Positions 35,085 to 46,559 of a stretch of 64,000 nt of DNA are shown piece by piece; position 1 is the first letter of the stretch; each line of letters begins with the position of its first letter. Source of the stretch: Rotaria socialis (lineage: Eukaryota > Rotifera > Eurotatoria > Philodinida > Philodinidae); contig CAJNYU010000182.1 in the NCBI GenBank assembly GCA_905331475.1, positions 128,343 through 192,342 on the forward strand. The letters run 5' to 3'. The notes below the pieces were generated by a model, which was given only the letters and a program-made list of their open reading frames with translations, did not search any database and was not told the origin of the DNA. A program made the translations under genes and the position numbers.

Positions 35085-35086
35085 TA

Positions 35087-35773
35087 GTTCAGAAGTACAA
35101 AGAATTTCGATTTAGCTATGTATGTAACTTGTTTCGCCATCAATGATAAATTTGCAGCGAAAAAGTCAAATAACCATAACTATCCTTTAGAGATGTGAGT
35201 GAATTCCATGCGCACACTCTAACATGATTTAATTGGTAATGATATGGAAAAAAACTTCGAATTTATTTTAAATATCTGAATTTACTACAGTCTCAAATAG
35301 GAACTATCTCATACGCTCCTTTAAACATGTTGTTTTTCGAGAATTTTCTATCTTTCTTTATGATTGACGTCAGTAAATGTTTCATTTTACCGCTAATAAA
35401 ACAAAAAATATATGACAATAGAATAAATAATTTAGCTTGCCATGAACAAAAACAAATACTAGTCGAATAAAATATTCAAAGCACAATACTCATAAGAAAT
35501 TATAGGAGTAAAAACAATAGTTAAACTTCGCTATGCAATTTTCGCTACTTATTTGACTTTTTTTTTTTTTATAGCATGATAGTATTTCGTTACAGATCAA
35601 ACATTTCTATTTCATTTCTCGTGAATAAAAATATTCAATTAGAGAAATATAAGTCATACTTTATTTCACATAAGATAAATTCAAGCCGTGAAAAAAAGTG
35701 CAATTAATATGTAAATATATGTATAAATATAAAGAATTATTTTTCAGAAAAAAACCATAAATTTTTTAAATAG
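35087..35773. other. AT-rich spacer before the K2P 3' end
   Basis: About 690 bp with no coding or repeat signal, apart from A/T-rich poly(A)-like strings near 35640-35760 that could end the potassium-channel transcript. Confidence 0.4.
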
Positions 35774-37956
35774 TTAATTTGCTTTCGCAATAGGGGCTCG
35801 CTGATGAAGTGTTCCTTCGTTTGAGCTGACTGTTACGGGATGAACACGAGCGATATTATTACGAGGACTAAATTTCCGTGCTCCACTTGAACTACGACGT
35901 GTTTGGAATCCATTTTCATTGTCATCGTCAATTATTTTACCAGTTGAATTCATCGTTGAACTAAAATCAGTAATAGACGATGTTCCTGATAGAGGTCTAT
36001 TATATTGAAGCGGTTGACTCTGTTGATTCATCATGATAACTTTTTCTTTTTCAATAATACCAATTTTACGGCCTATCCAACGAAATTTTGCCACGATTTC
36101 TTCTTGCATTAAATCAAAACACATGGCTAGAATTGCCATACCAAAAAGCACATAGATAGCGCCAACTATAAGTTTTAAACTTGCTTTGGGATCATCTTTT
36201 CTTTGGCCAGGTACCTATTATTTGTATAATATAAAAGCAAATAACATGAGAAAGTAGACCAATTTTATAGTATACATTAATTTCTTCATGATATAAAGTT
36301 GTCCTTGAAGGTTTTTATAAAATGATTAAGACTAGACCAAAATATTTGTGTCCTTCAGCAATCATATTGTATGAGGTACTACCTAGTGCTAGATTTCATA
36401 AATCAATAACATTCTTACAAATATCTATAACTGTAACTTGGGACAGAATTTTCTTTACAATATCTCATCTAAATGAAACTAATTGGAAAAGTAAGTGTCT
36501 GCTACGAGGTAGCGATTTAACTATGGTAGTTATGACTCGTTTATTCTAATGTCTAGGGAAGAAATGAGTCGCAGCATCAAGAGAAAATAAATCTGAGCTA
36601 CTTACGAAATCACCGAATCCGATTGTTGCTGAAACAAAAATAAATCAATATCTTATGTTGTTTCAAAATTTCATATTTTGTTTTTATACCCAATGTAATA
36701 AAGCAAAAGTATCCAGCTTGAATCATCGACCATTGTTCAAACGCATGAAATATCAGTGAACCAGCCCATATATAAAAAGCAATGATTAGCATAGTTATTG
36801 TTAATGGCACCGCAACACGTTGATTTTGTGAGGATTCTTCTTCATCTTGTTCCGATTCAGGCAAAACACGATTTGCTATTTTTGCTAATGTATTAGTGGT
36901 ATTATTACTATTGTCTTGAACTTTCCAACTGGCAGCAATCTCATGATCTTTATGCATTCCATTTTCTTCTTCAAGTTTAGCTTTCCGTGCATTAGCACGT
37001 CGTCTTTTAATCATATAACATGGTCTACAGATAACTTTTGAATATAATAAACGAAACATTTCTCCGAGAACACCACTTATATTTGCCACACATAAAAGAA
37101 ATATTGGAATACCTATAGGCCACAGAAGAAAAAGAAACGAAATATTCAAATCACTGAAGGATATTTTTTATTTTCTATACCAATAGTCGCATAACATATA
37201 CAACATATTTGACCTTCCCCTATAATATATAATTGATAATTCAAAAAAATATCTATCGAAAACTAACGAAAATTTTTGCTTACATGTCACTGGTCTAAAT
37301 AGAAGAAAAAAAAAGTGAAGAAGATTTAAAAACAAAATTTTTTTATTATTCATTTCTTACGTCACATTTCCATAACCAATGGTTGTTATAATTGTTATCG
37401 CAAAAAGTAAAGCATTGGGATACGTCCACTTATTAATAACAGAACAATCATCTCCATAGTATCGATATTTTGCACCAGTTGTAATAACAAAATCTCTATA
37501 ATTATATAACATCAAACCGATTTTTGTATAGGCAACTGTTGTGTTATCTCTTTCAAGTGAATATGTTAATGTCGTTGATGTTGATGAGAATGATGAAACA
37601 TTATATTGTATATAAGCAACAAGTTGTTGTTTTAATTTAGTAAGTTGAACTGTATGTTCACCGAATGCTTCTTGACAATTTAGTTTTTCTTGATGTTGCT
37701 CCAGTAGTTCAAATAAAAATCCACCAGCAACGGCATAAACAACAACAAGGCCAACTAAACCAATATGTGAAACTAAAAAATTTGCTACTTTTTTAATTAA
37801 TCTTCGTGTTCTCGATGTTTCTAATTCTTCAATTTCGCCATTGGCTTGCGTATTTTGATGCTTATTATCATCATCATCATCGTCTTCATGAATAATTGAT
37901 ATATCACTTCGATGAAGATTATCAATACCCATGGATTTATCATGATGTGTTAACAT
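35774..37956 (-). CDS. Two-pore-domain potassium channel (K2P)
   Basis: Six exons (37361-37956, 37284-37294, 37181-37219, 36690-37112, 36606-36628, 35774-36214) join in frame to 510 aa. The order is an acidic cytoplasmic N-terminus, TM1 (LVGLVVVYAVAGGFLFELLE), a long extracellular cap with N-glycosylation sites (NVS, NTT), then pore 1 with filter TIGYGN and TPVTWEGQICC. TM2 follows (IGIPIFLLCVANISG), a basic loop with PCYMIKRRRANARK, TM3 (MLIIAFYIWAGSLIFHAFE), pore 2 with filter TIGFGD, and TM4 (IVGAIYVLFGMAILAMCFDL). The tail is Ser-rich. Such channels carry background K+ current at the plasma membrane. Two exons are tiny, 11 and 23 nt. I do not assign a subfamily. Confidence 0.93.
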
Positions 37957-39004
37957 ATTGCTTTTCTTATTGTGTTGAATTTACACATACAGTCAAAAAC
38001 AAAAACACAGAAATAAAGAAGAGGAAAAAAAAACTTTTATTAATTCATACTAAAAAATCGAGAGAAAACTTCTTTCTTTTACTTTACTTTTCCATAAACA
38101 TATACTCATGAATCGGTCTCATTCGGTAAATATGTTTTCTAAGTTTTTTTCCTTCTCTCGGTTTCTTTCTTATCCGGCTGAATTGGTTATTCTTTTTGTT
38201 TCGCACAAAAAAGAATTGATTTGGGTAGGAATAGAATAAAAGAAAAGCAGGGAGCTAGTGTCTCTCACGAGAGCCTTGACGTTTTCTCATTTCTCACGTT
38301 TTTCTTCTATCGTATTCACCTAAATATATATATATTTATATACAAATGTTTGCCTTCAGTCACTTCCGATGACGAGAACACTGAACGTAATTCGCAGGTT
38401 GCTCTGTATAATCATGAAAAAAAGGATCATAAATTTTTTAGTTGATTCATTCAATTCTATATGGAATAGCAGAAAGAACAAGAAAGTACATTAATAAGCC
38501 ACCAAACAAATCATAAATGAACTTTCTTTTTTGCCAATGAATATTTACTTTAGTCGATCTAGAGTTTATCTGTCTAGATCATGTAATGAGGCAATTTTTA
38601 TGATAATTTAAACTCGATTTACAATTACATATTGAATTTAGTTAATATACGCCAACGTTCGAATGAGATCAACGCTCTTATATTAAAGTTCAAATTTTTG
38701 TTTCATCGAGTTTCAATATAGAATTTTACTTATGACAGTAAGATCGATCTAAAATATAATCTCATTGAATTTTATATCGAAAGACTAATTTTATAGAGCG
38801 TTCACTATGATATACATTATTAAACGTGTTATGTTTTTGGCAGTGTAACCTGGGAGAAGATGATTATTCGTTTTCAATATAATAGAAAAATAAATGCGGA
38901 AATATCGGATTTGCATCCGATTGTTATGTGTACTGCAAAAACTGAGTCGATTTATATATGTTGTGAATAATACTGAGAAAATTTGTTTTTTGAAAAAATC
39001 CCTG

Positions 39005-39054
<50 letters not shown>

Positions 39055-39801
39055 NAATCCCTGTACCGCCCCCCCCCTTCCCCCCAGGGGATGGTCTGGC
39101 CAGTAATGCCAATTTTTTCGATAACTCAGCCATTTCTTGACGCATCCTTCTTATCTTCGAACTCGACTGAGATATTGATGGGATTATTCTGTGTACAAAA
39201 TTTCATGACAATCGGATCAGCCTTTCAAAAGAGCTATCGTGTAAACAGTCGGACACACTGACCGATTCTAGTGTACCCACTTTTGGTTTTTGAGTACACA
39301 ACAATCAGTCTTCATGTTTCAAAATTATTGATAAGAAGACAGCGAAAATAACGACAACTTCAATGGATAATTCAAAAGCAAGACCACCAACCGACTACGA
39401 GCGACATACTGCGTATGATTTTACTGATATGCTGTCCTTAGTCTACCTACTGAAATAAAAAACTACATCATATATTTTGTTTATAGATATTAATGTAAAT
39501 TCTCCTGATTCAAATTCAATGATTTGATTTCGATTTATGCAACATTTCCGAGATTATCGTGTAAAATGCTTCGTTATCTTGACCTTCGTTTCTCTTTTTA
39601 TTTGTTTAAAACTTAATTCAAAAAGTGACAACGATAAAAGACAGCAACTATTATCATCAGGTTTGATGCGTTCTTCTCTATACTCATAGCTCTTCATTTT
39701 ATTTTATTCTTATCACGCAAATAAAAAAACAATTCATTTGCCTTCTAACAAAGAAAACAACAGCGACAATAACTGTTCTGTTTTTGCTTTTAGAAACCAT
39801 T
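37957..39801. promoter_or_regulatory. Divergent region between K2P and Ctr genes
   Basis: About 1.85 kb between genes transcribed outward, so both promoters should be here. It also contains an assembly gap inside a G homopolymer at 39009-39055. A TTTTAG directly before the Ctr start region, at about 39787, could be a splice acceptor for a 5' UTR intron or a trans-spliced leader. Confidence 0.4.
39009..39081. other. Assembly gap in G/C homopolymers with duplicated flank
   Basis: A run of about 46 G is followed by one N (39055), then C-rich runs. The 13-mer AATCCCTGTACCG stands on both sides (ending at 39009 and again at 39056-39068). This looks like a failed join across a homopolymer, not a biological repeat. 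Proteins read through it are spurious. Confidence 0.85.
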
Positions 39802-41889
39802 ATGAATTATTTACAGCAGCGTACAGGTATGACTGCTACTTCAAATCTATCAACCAGCCATGATCATTCAGCCATTAAAGGCGCAATGTCCAATGGTCAT
39901 GGAGTTCATATGAAAGATATGATGATGATGGCTGTAAGTATAAGTTTTAATTTACAATTGTATGAACCAATAGCTTAGATTATCTCACGAGACGTTCGTT
40001 GATCATTATACGATGGACGATGAGCTAAAGAACGATAAGTTTGTGTTAGAATTAATTGAGAGCAATATGAAGTAGACAATATTTTTCTGACGTCACTGTG
40101 AGAAGGAAAGATATTACCTTTCTGTTGGAGTTTGACTTTTGCTAATGTTTGATTATGATGCAAAATAGAAAATTTTTTTAAAATATTCTTCTCTTAAATT
40201 ACAAATATAGCATTTATAATTGCTAGTGTCAATCTACTAAAATTTCATGTAGGAAAAAACAAAAATGCTCAGTTAATAATAAAAATGTGATCCGTCAAAA
40301 TTTTATTTCTACGATTCAGTTCATTGAATACATGAGATAGAAACAAAAAAGAAGAGCCTTGAGAATGTTTCTATAATACAAATATTATAAATTGGATCAT
40401 AATATAATTTTATCCATTTAGAATTTCTTGTTTAAAACTGATTTACTAGAATGTCAATAGAAACGTAACCTTGGCATTTTGCCGACTTTTATATATTAAG
40501 CCATTTGATATTAAAAACTATTTAAATATCGAATACGGATGTATTAATCATGTCTCAAAAATTTCAGAGAAAAACGATCTGGACACATTTATAGAAAGTT
40601 TTATGTCCTTAGTGAAGTGAACGGTTCTCTTTTCTTTTCGTAAATTCAGCATCATCTATAACACAACAAATCACATAGAGAAAGAAAAACAGACATAATA
40701 CATAGGGAAAAAAGCATCTTAGAGTGCGCAGTTTTCGAATTCTCAAAAACAATATAGATTTTTTCCTGTAAACAAAAATCTCCCGGCGATGATGTTGACG
40801 GGCTTGTTTTTTCACAGGAATAAAATCAGTTCTGCTTTGTTTAAAGTGTTGAAACAGAGGCATTTTTTGGACGGAATTGTTCTAATTTAAGCGACGATAT
40901 TTTCTAGTGTAATTCCTAAGTCGAAAAAGCTCCTAAAGAACTCGTGTTTTAGTAATCAATTTTTCGATACGATGTAAAATATTCTACTATATATCAAACT
41001 CATCATTTTCCGCCTCTCATGTTAACTCAACAAGATTATGCGACAAAAGGATTTCATTTTATATCAATTCTTATGATTTTTTAAAATAGATGACTTTCCA
41101 TGGTGGCTATAACGAACAAATTTTATTTGATCAATGGCATACAACAACAGTTGGTGGTAATTATTGCTTGTTTTATTTCATTTTCCCAGTAGGAAATAAT
41201 AAGTTCCTATTTTTTTCAAGCATTTACTGCCTCATGGTTTGCAGTATTTTTCTTTGCTGTACTCTACGAAGCATTGAAAACGTTTCGAGATGCATTATCA
41301 AAACGTGATTTCTGTCAAGCATGTAGTCAAACAGAAAATCGTCAACAAACTCTGTAAGTTAATAATCGTGCTTAATTTTGGATAGATTCAAAATAAAAGC
41401 AAACAATTAAATGTTTTTAAATATTTATTTTATTTGATTGCTTATTTTTGCGAATTTTGCTTAAAAAACATTATGATTTATAATGGGTTATATAGCATTC
41501 AATCAGATTATCAACAAAACGAAAGACATAGTGAAAATGCTTTACTATCGCCTGCTAGAAGCGAAATTCGTCAAACGAATAGGTGAGAACGGATGACTAA
41601 CAAATAATCGCTTGCTTTCAACTTTTTTTTTGTTCGGATTCATTTTTAATTAATGATTAAATATGATACATTTTATTTTATTTTTAGAGCTCGTCTGTTG
41701 AGTTTTCCGCATGCAATCCAAACACTTTTACATATAGTACAAATGGCATTTAGTTATTTATTAATGCTTGTAGCCATGACTTATAATACATATTTATTGA
41801 TTGCCATTGTGCTTGGTGCAGGTTTAGGGCATTTTCTATTCGGTTGGCGTCGTTCATCTGTTATTGATTATAATGAGCATTGCCATTAA
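39802..41889 (+). CDS. SLC31A1: High-affinity copper transporter, Ctr/SLC31 family
   Basis: Five exons (39802-39933, 41090-41156, 41221-41353, 41496-41582, 41688-41889) join in frame to 206 aa. The N-terminus is His/Met-rich (HMKDMMMMAMTFH), as in extracellular copper-capturing tails. TM1 is around FTASWFAVFFFAVLYEALK. The second exon pair encodes a cytoplasmic loop. TM2 carries the obligatory M-x3-M (MLVAMTYN). TM3 carries G-x3-G (GAGLGHFLFGWR). The last residues are EHCH, the conserved C-terminal His-Cys-His copper site. Ctr proteins form trimeric pores that import Cu(I). The first intron is long (about 1,156 nt) beside three normal ones, and I see nothing recognisable in it. Confidence 0.94.
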
Positions 41890-44015
41890 ACGATAAATGG
41901 AAACTTTATTATTATTTTTTTTAATTATGTTTTGCATGTTTTAATTCATTGAAACTAGTATTTTTTTTCTCGCTAGTTCAAAACATTTCTAACATAATTT
42001 GTTTTTCACGGATTGTAATTCATTAGCTTTATAATTAATACTTGAGCGTATGCGTATATGAAGTATACATCATTTTCTTATATAGATATTTTGATTGCGT
42101 GTTAATATTATTCTTTTTTTTATAGTTCATCATTACTAACAAAAGAGGCTGCTCATCTGTTCGAAAAACTACTAATTTGTTTTTGTTTTCGCTTGTCTTC
42201 AGGGCGAATTGAGGATAGAGACGTGTGTTTTTTCTATAATTATATCGATGAATCCATCTGCAGTTGTAAATACTCTGATAATGAATCGTGAAAATGAAAT
42301 AAGAGATCATTTTTGCTCTATTTAATGCAGGAAGTTTATTTTTATCTTACGTTTACTTAATATTTCAGAAATATGATAAGAAAATAATTCATACTTATGA
42401 ATATACGATCTCTGATGATGAAGAAACACCGATTGAAATTATTGCCACACTGATAATTATCTTTTTTGGGTAAATTGTTAGTCGCGTAGGTCGAAACTAA
42501 TTGCGAATATTTCTTTGTACTTCTAGAGGGGTCAAAATTTCATTTCTATATTTAGATACTCTTTTGAAATGTATTTTTAATAAACGATCGTTTATAATTT
42601 TTATGCTATCGTTAAAAGGACAAGATATATCTAATCAAATAGCTCATTTATTTGATTATAGTGTGGTGACAAATGCGAAGAGTCTGATAATTGAATACTA
42701 AACAATTGAAAGAAGATGAGGTTTCTGTTTTGCTTTAGAAACAATAAAACCTAATTTGCATAGTTCTCATCTCATGGAATTAAAAGCACCTACTCAGGTT
42801 TCTAATCGATTAAGAAACGAAGGCTTATTTAGTATAAGCTAACTTTCTTGCCTCAATACAACTTTTAAAAGTTTAGCAAAGCGCAAAAGATCAAGGGATA
42901 GATACCGTAGTTATTTTTAAAGCTCAATTTTTAGCATTAAACTGTATTCTGGAATAGCAAATTCAGAATTTTCTTGCAAGTCAAGTTTATGATTAATTCA
43001 AGTCTATCTTCTATTGCAACAAAGTTAAAGAGAAGAACAACCTACAGTAAAAGTCGAGCCATGTATCACGTAGCGCACGATCGTTCACTAAAACTCTATC
43101 GTAATTATATCGTTTTAGTAGTAGGTGAACTACATTTATCTCCTATTACACAAAAATAATAATGAAGGACAACAATATTCAATGTTACATCAATTCAGTT
43201 ATGTTTAAAACCAGCAATGTAATAGTGAATCATCAATGATGACACTTGATCCGTTTAGATAAGAAAAATAAAATCATCTAGCGAAATATAATTCGACAAT
43301 GATTATAGAAAACCGATTTAATGAATATGTTTGAAAAGACAACAAGAATTAGAAAATATTTATAACAACAAGAATAACGGCATAGAAGCCAATAGCCAAT
43401 ACTCGAACAACCAGAAATAAAATTGTTGTCCTAAAAAGAAGGTTGATTCTATATGAACTGCGCATTCAAGACGAATAAACTTCATTTCATTAAGATCCTG
43501 GACAGATTGTAACAACATTGACATCTTTAAGAGCAAATTTTCATGATATATTTTCATATGAATGCAAGTTTAATGAAATTACGTGTAACTAAAAAAGAAA
43601 GCTTCAAAGAAATGATTCATTATAGACTTTGTCTCGTCTTGATGAGTTCTCTCGTGGTGTTAAGACCAGTATAGCATGCCACAGATTCGAAATTATATCT
43701 AGCTCAGGGGAAGCTTGTTCATTAATTTTAAACAGTTTCGAAATAATTTTTTTTTGAGTTTCAATAAAAATTAGAAATTTTTCACTGGGAAGAACAATAA
43801 AATACGAATCGTTTTATCAGTAGCAATGCTACACAAATAGTGTTAGTCAGAGACAACGTCGACATAAAATACTGCGGCTGAAGGTTAAAAGCCTTCATAA
43901 ATCACTAGAAATCAAATTCCGAATGTCGAATATAGGGTATTATATTGTTCTTCAAATTGTGCTTTTTTTTGATAAAATGATCTAACTATTCAAAATTTTC
44001 TATGCTCATAAATAA
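41890..44015. other. Gene-poor AT-rich stretch
   Basis: It lies downstream of the Ctr gene. Short frames occur but none resembles a protein, and splice chaining fails. I see no inverted repeats. Confidence 0.45.
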
Positions 44016-44590
44016 GACGCACCATTTGGACTCATATTTTGCTCATAGTTAGGATCCGATGAGACTAGGAAAAGTCTACAATATTTCGTGCCCTTAGGGC
44101 TTTCCTTCGAATTTATGACCGTTTTACTGAATTTTGGACCTTGGTCAAGGGATTTATAGACAAATTGAATAAAGGAATTATGAGCTGGAATTTTGTCTAA
44201 CAATAGGTCTCATTGGTGCTAGAAAATTGTAAAATTTTCAGTTAAAATTGATGCTTTCTTTTAGAGATATTGCAGATTGAAGAAAAGTCAATTTTACGAT
44301 AATTTTTGAACCGTGGCCGTTTTCTACACTCTGCAATATCTCTAAAAGAAAGTATCAGTTTTAACTGAAAATTTTACAATTTTCTAACACCAATGAGATC
44401 TATTGTTAGATAAAATTTCAGCTCATAATTCCTTTATTCAATTTGCCTATAAATCCCTAGACCAAGGTCCAAAATTCCGTAAAACGGTGATAAATTCGAA
44501 GGAAAGGCCTAATGGCACGAAATCTTGTAGGTTTTTCCTAGTCTCATCGAATCCTATCTATGAGCAAAATATGTGACCAAATGGTGCGAA
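44016..44590. repeat. Large palindromic element
   Basis: Two arms of about 260 bp (44019-44277 and 44331-44587) with a spacer of about 55 bp. The arms are inverted and perhaps 90% alike: for example GCACCATTTGG and TTTTGCTCATAG near the left end answer CTATGAGCAAAA and CCAAATGGTGC at the right. It has no coding capacity. The differences between arms show it is an old, real element. The target duplication is unclear. Confidence 0.86.
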
Positions 44591-45770
44591 TCACTTGGGA
44601 ATGTTCCTTCGTTAGGGTTTAATATTCGAACATTATTAGTATATTCAAAAATAATAATAGTAAACAGAAATTGAGCGAAAATAGAAATTATTGTTATTTT
44701 AAAGTCTTTATCGTCTATCAATGTATTTAATAAGAACTAACCATTGAATATTAATGCGTGATTGTTTTGATAATTTTGAGTTCAGTAAAAAGGCGATTCA
44801 TCATTGCTGTTTCCTTTGCCTATACCGTTTGTTATATATCGGCGATTGGTTTTGTCTAATGGTGATTCACGGAGAAGATACCATGGAATAATCAACCAAC
44901 ATAGATTTCAGTGAGAAGCTATTAGTAAAAACATCTAGAGTTTATATGCACTGCGTTTAGAAAATTCTGTCGTATTTTTAAATTATTAATTTACGCATGA
45001 AAGTATACTTTGATAAAAATAAAATCTAGATCTGCGTGCTAAACAGCTTCGTAGTGATAAGTTTCGTTTAATTTTTACTCCAAAATACTTTTAGAGCCTA
45101 CAGATCTCATATCAACTGAGATGTCTACACTGACCACAAATGTAAAAATAAGACGAATACTAAACGTTTATATTGCAGAAATGCTGCTGTCAGAAAAAAA
45201 TGCTTGTTAGACTTATTTTCAACTCAGTTTAATGAATAATTTCGCAACTTAAAATAGTTGCTTGATGAAAAAAGCATTCAATGATCCAGTTTCGACCATC
45301 CAAATATCGACGAAATCAATATTATCTAGGAAAAAAGAAAATAGATTTAACAAAACGTGAGGAGAATGTAAAAAAATAGCTGATATTTGATGCATGAATT
45401 GCAGTTTTTCAAAATTGGTTTAATGCAAGAAAGAGTAAATAGAATAGGTCTATGACAATAAGTACAAGATGCATTTTCTCGATTATAGAGAAACAGAATA
45501 CTAGTGTTTTTAATAAAAGAAGTACTTCTTTACCTTATTTTTCAAATCTTTTGTTTACTATATTGTTCGAATAGCATTTGAAGTACTCTATGGCCGGGTC
45601 AACCATTCAATTTCGTCTGTACGCTTAGAATAAAAGACACAAAAGGTTTGTGAAAGTTAACACTAGTCATTGGCCAAACTGTTTTAAATTGCAAACTCCT
45701 GATAAACATAAATGCCTTGTTAAATTTATGTATGGATGAACAAATGATGATCGCTTCTTCATCGAAGATT
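44591..45770. other. Gene-poor AT-rich stretch
   Basis: It lies between a palindromic element and a TIR repeat. I see no gene, repeat or regulatory signal that I can support. Confidence 0.4.
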
Positions 45771-46559
45771 AGAGCACATCGGGCCCAAGAGTATTTGTTA
45801 CAATGGTTTTTAATGAAGAAAAAATAGTTCTAAACCAAGGAAGCACTTTGATGAAAAAATCTATTTGAACGTAAACTCTTTGGGCTGCAAATTTCAATCA
45901 TGCTTCTTTTAACTTGAAAGTAAAGTTATAAGCTGACATTCTTAACAAATGCCCAAGTCGAAGTTTACGGAATCCACATACATGATCGTAAACGGCCGTA
46001 TACGCTTCGTTTGTCCCCGTATACGATCGTATTTGATCGTAATACATGGCTCACTATTACGATCAAATATTGCCATGTCGTCTATGGAGAAACACGACCC
46101 TGCTTGTTCGACCTGGGTACCTGTTTTATTAGTCAAAAATCGATTGGAATAAAAAATGCTCTTAAACTTGTAATCAAATTTTCTAATCGAATCTGGTGGT
46201 CGCTCCGAAGATATGACATACTTCTCCCCTTTTATTTTAGGCACGTAGTACATCTTACATGTTCTTTCAACTATCCGATAAAGATTTTTTTTAAATTAAT
46301 TTATAATGGGCGCTGACTTCTAGCGACTCGCTAGTAGTGCGTAGCTCCGGATGGCATAAGGGATGAATGCATCAAAGTGTTTATATTGTTTCTTTTGTTA
46401 GAGAACTCGGCCATCAACAACATATGTTTCCTTTTTACTCAATGGTATGCATAAAACGCTTCTTGTGATCTGACCCAGTAAGTAAAAACATTTTAATCTG
46501 GACCCGTACCCGTATACACGGTCAAAAGCAATTTCGAGGTTCGGGCCCGATGGGCTCTA
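45771..46559. mobile_element. TIR repeat element, copy 2, carrying a nested MITE
   Basis: It begins TAGAGCACATCGGGCCC and ends GGGCCCGATGGGCTCTA, imperfect inverted ends matching those of copy 1 at 22557-23675. The interior matches copy 1 over most of its length, but copy 2 lacks about 320 bp of copy 1's left part. It carries its own MITE (45952-46117) at a different internal position. No transposase is seen. Confidence 0.8.
45952..46117. mobile_element. Nested MITE with CCCAGGTCGA-type ends, copy 2
   Basis: A 166-bp insert from CCCAAGTCGAA to TTCGACCTGGG, related to the insert at 23350 by its ends and by CGTAAACGGCCGTATACG motifs. Copy 1 of the host repeat has the uninterrupted site (ACAAATACCTAATTTATTA). 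Here it reads ACAAATG, insert, TACCTGTTTTATTA, so the target was TA, one copy now mutated to TG. Confidence 0.85.

Noticed and set aside
38894-39261. Open frames containing long Gly or Pro runs
   Set aside because: They read through the G homopolymer and the N at 39055 and are artefacts of the assembly gap.
42974-43159. 61-codon plus-strand frame
   Set aside because: No similarity, no splice partners, and typical of chance frames in this stretch.
46011-46316. Overlapping open frames on both strands, 46 kb
   Set aside because: They run across the nested MITE and its host repeat; the open frames follow from the inverted-repeat composition.
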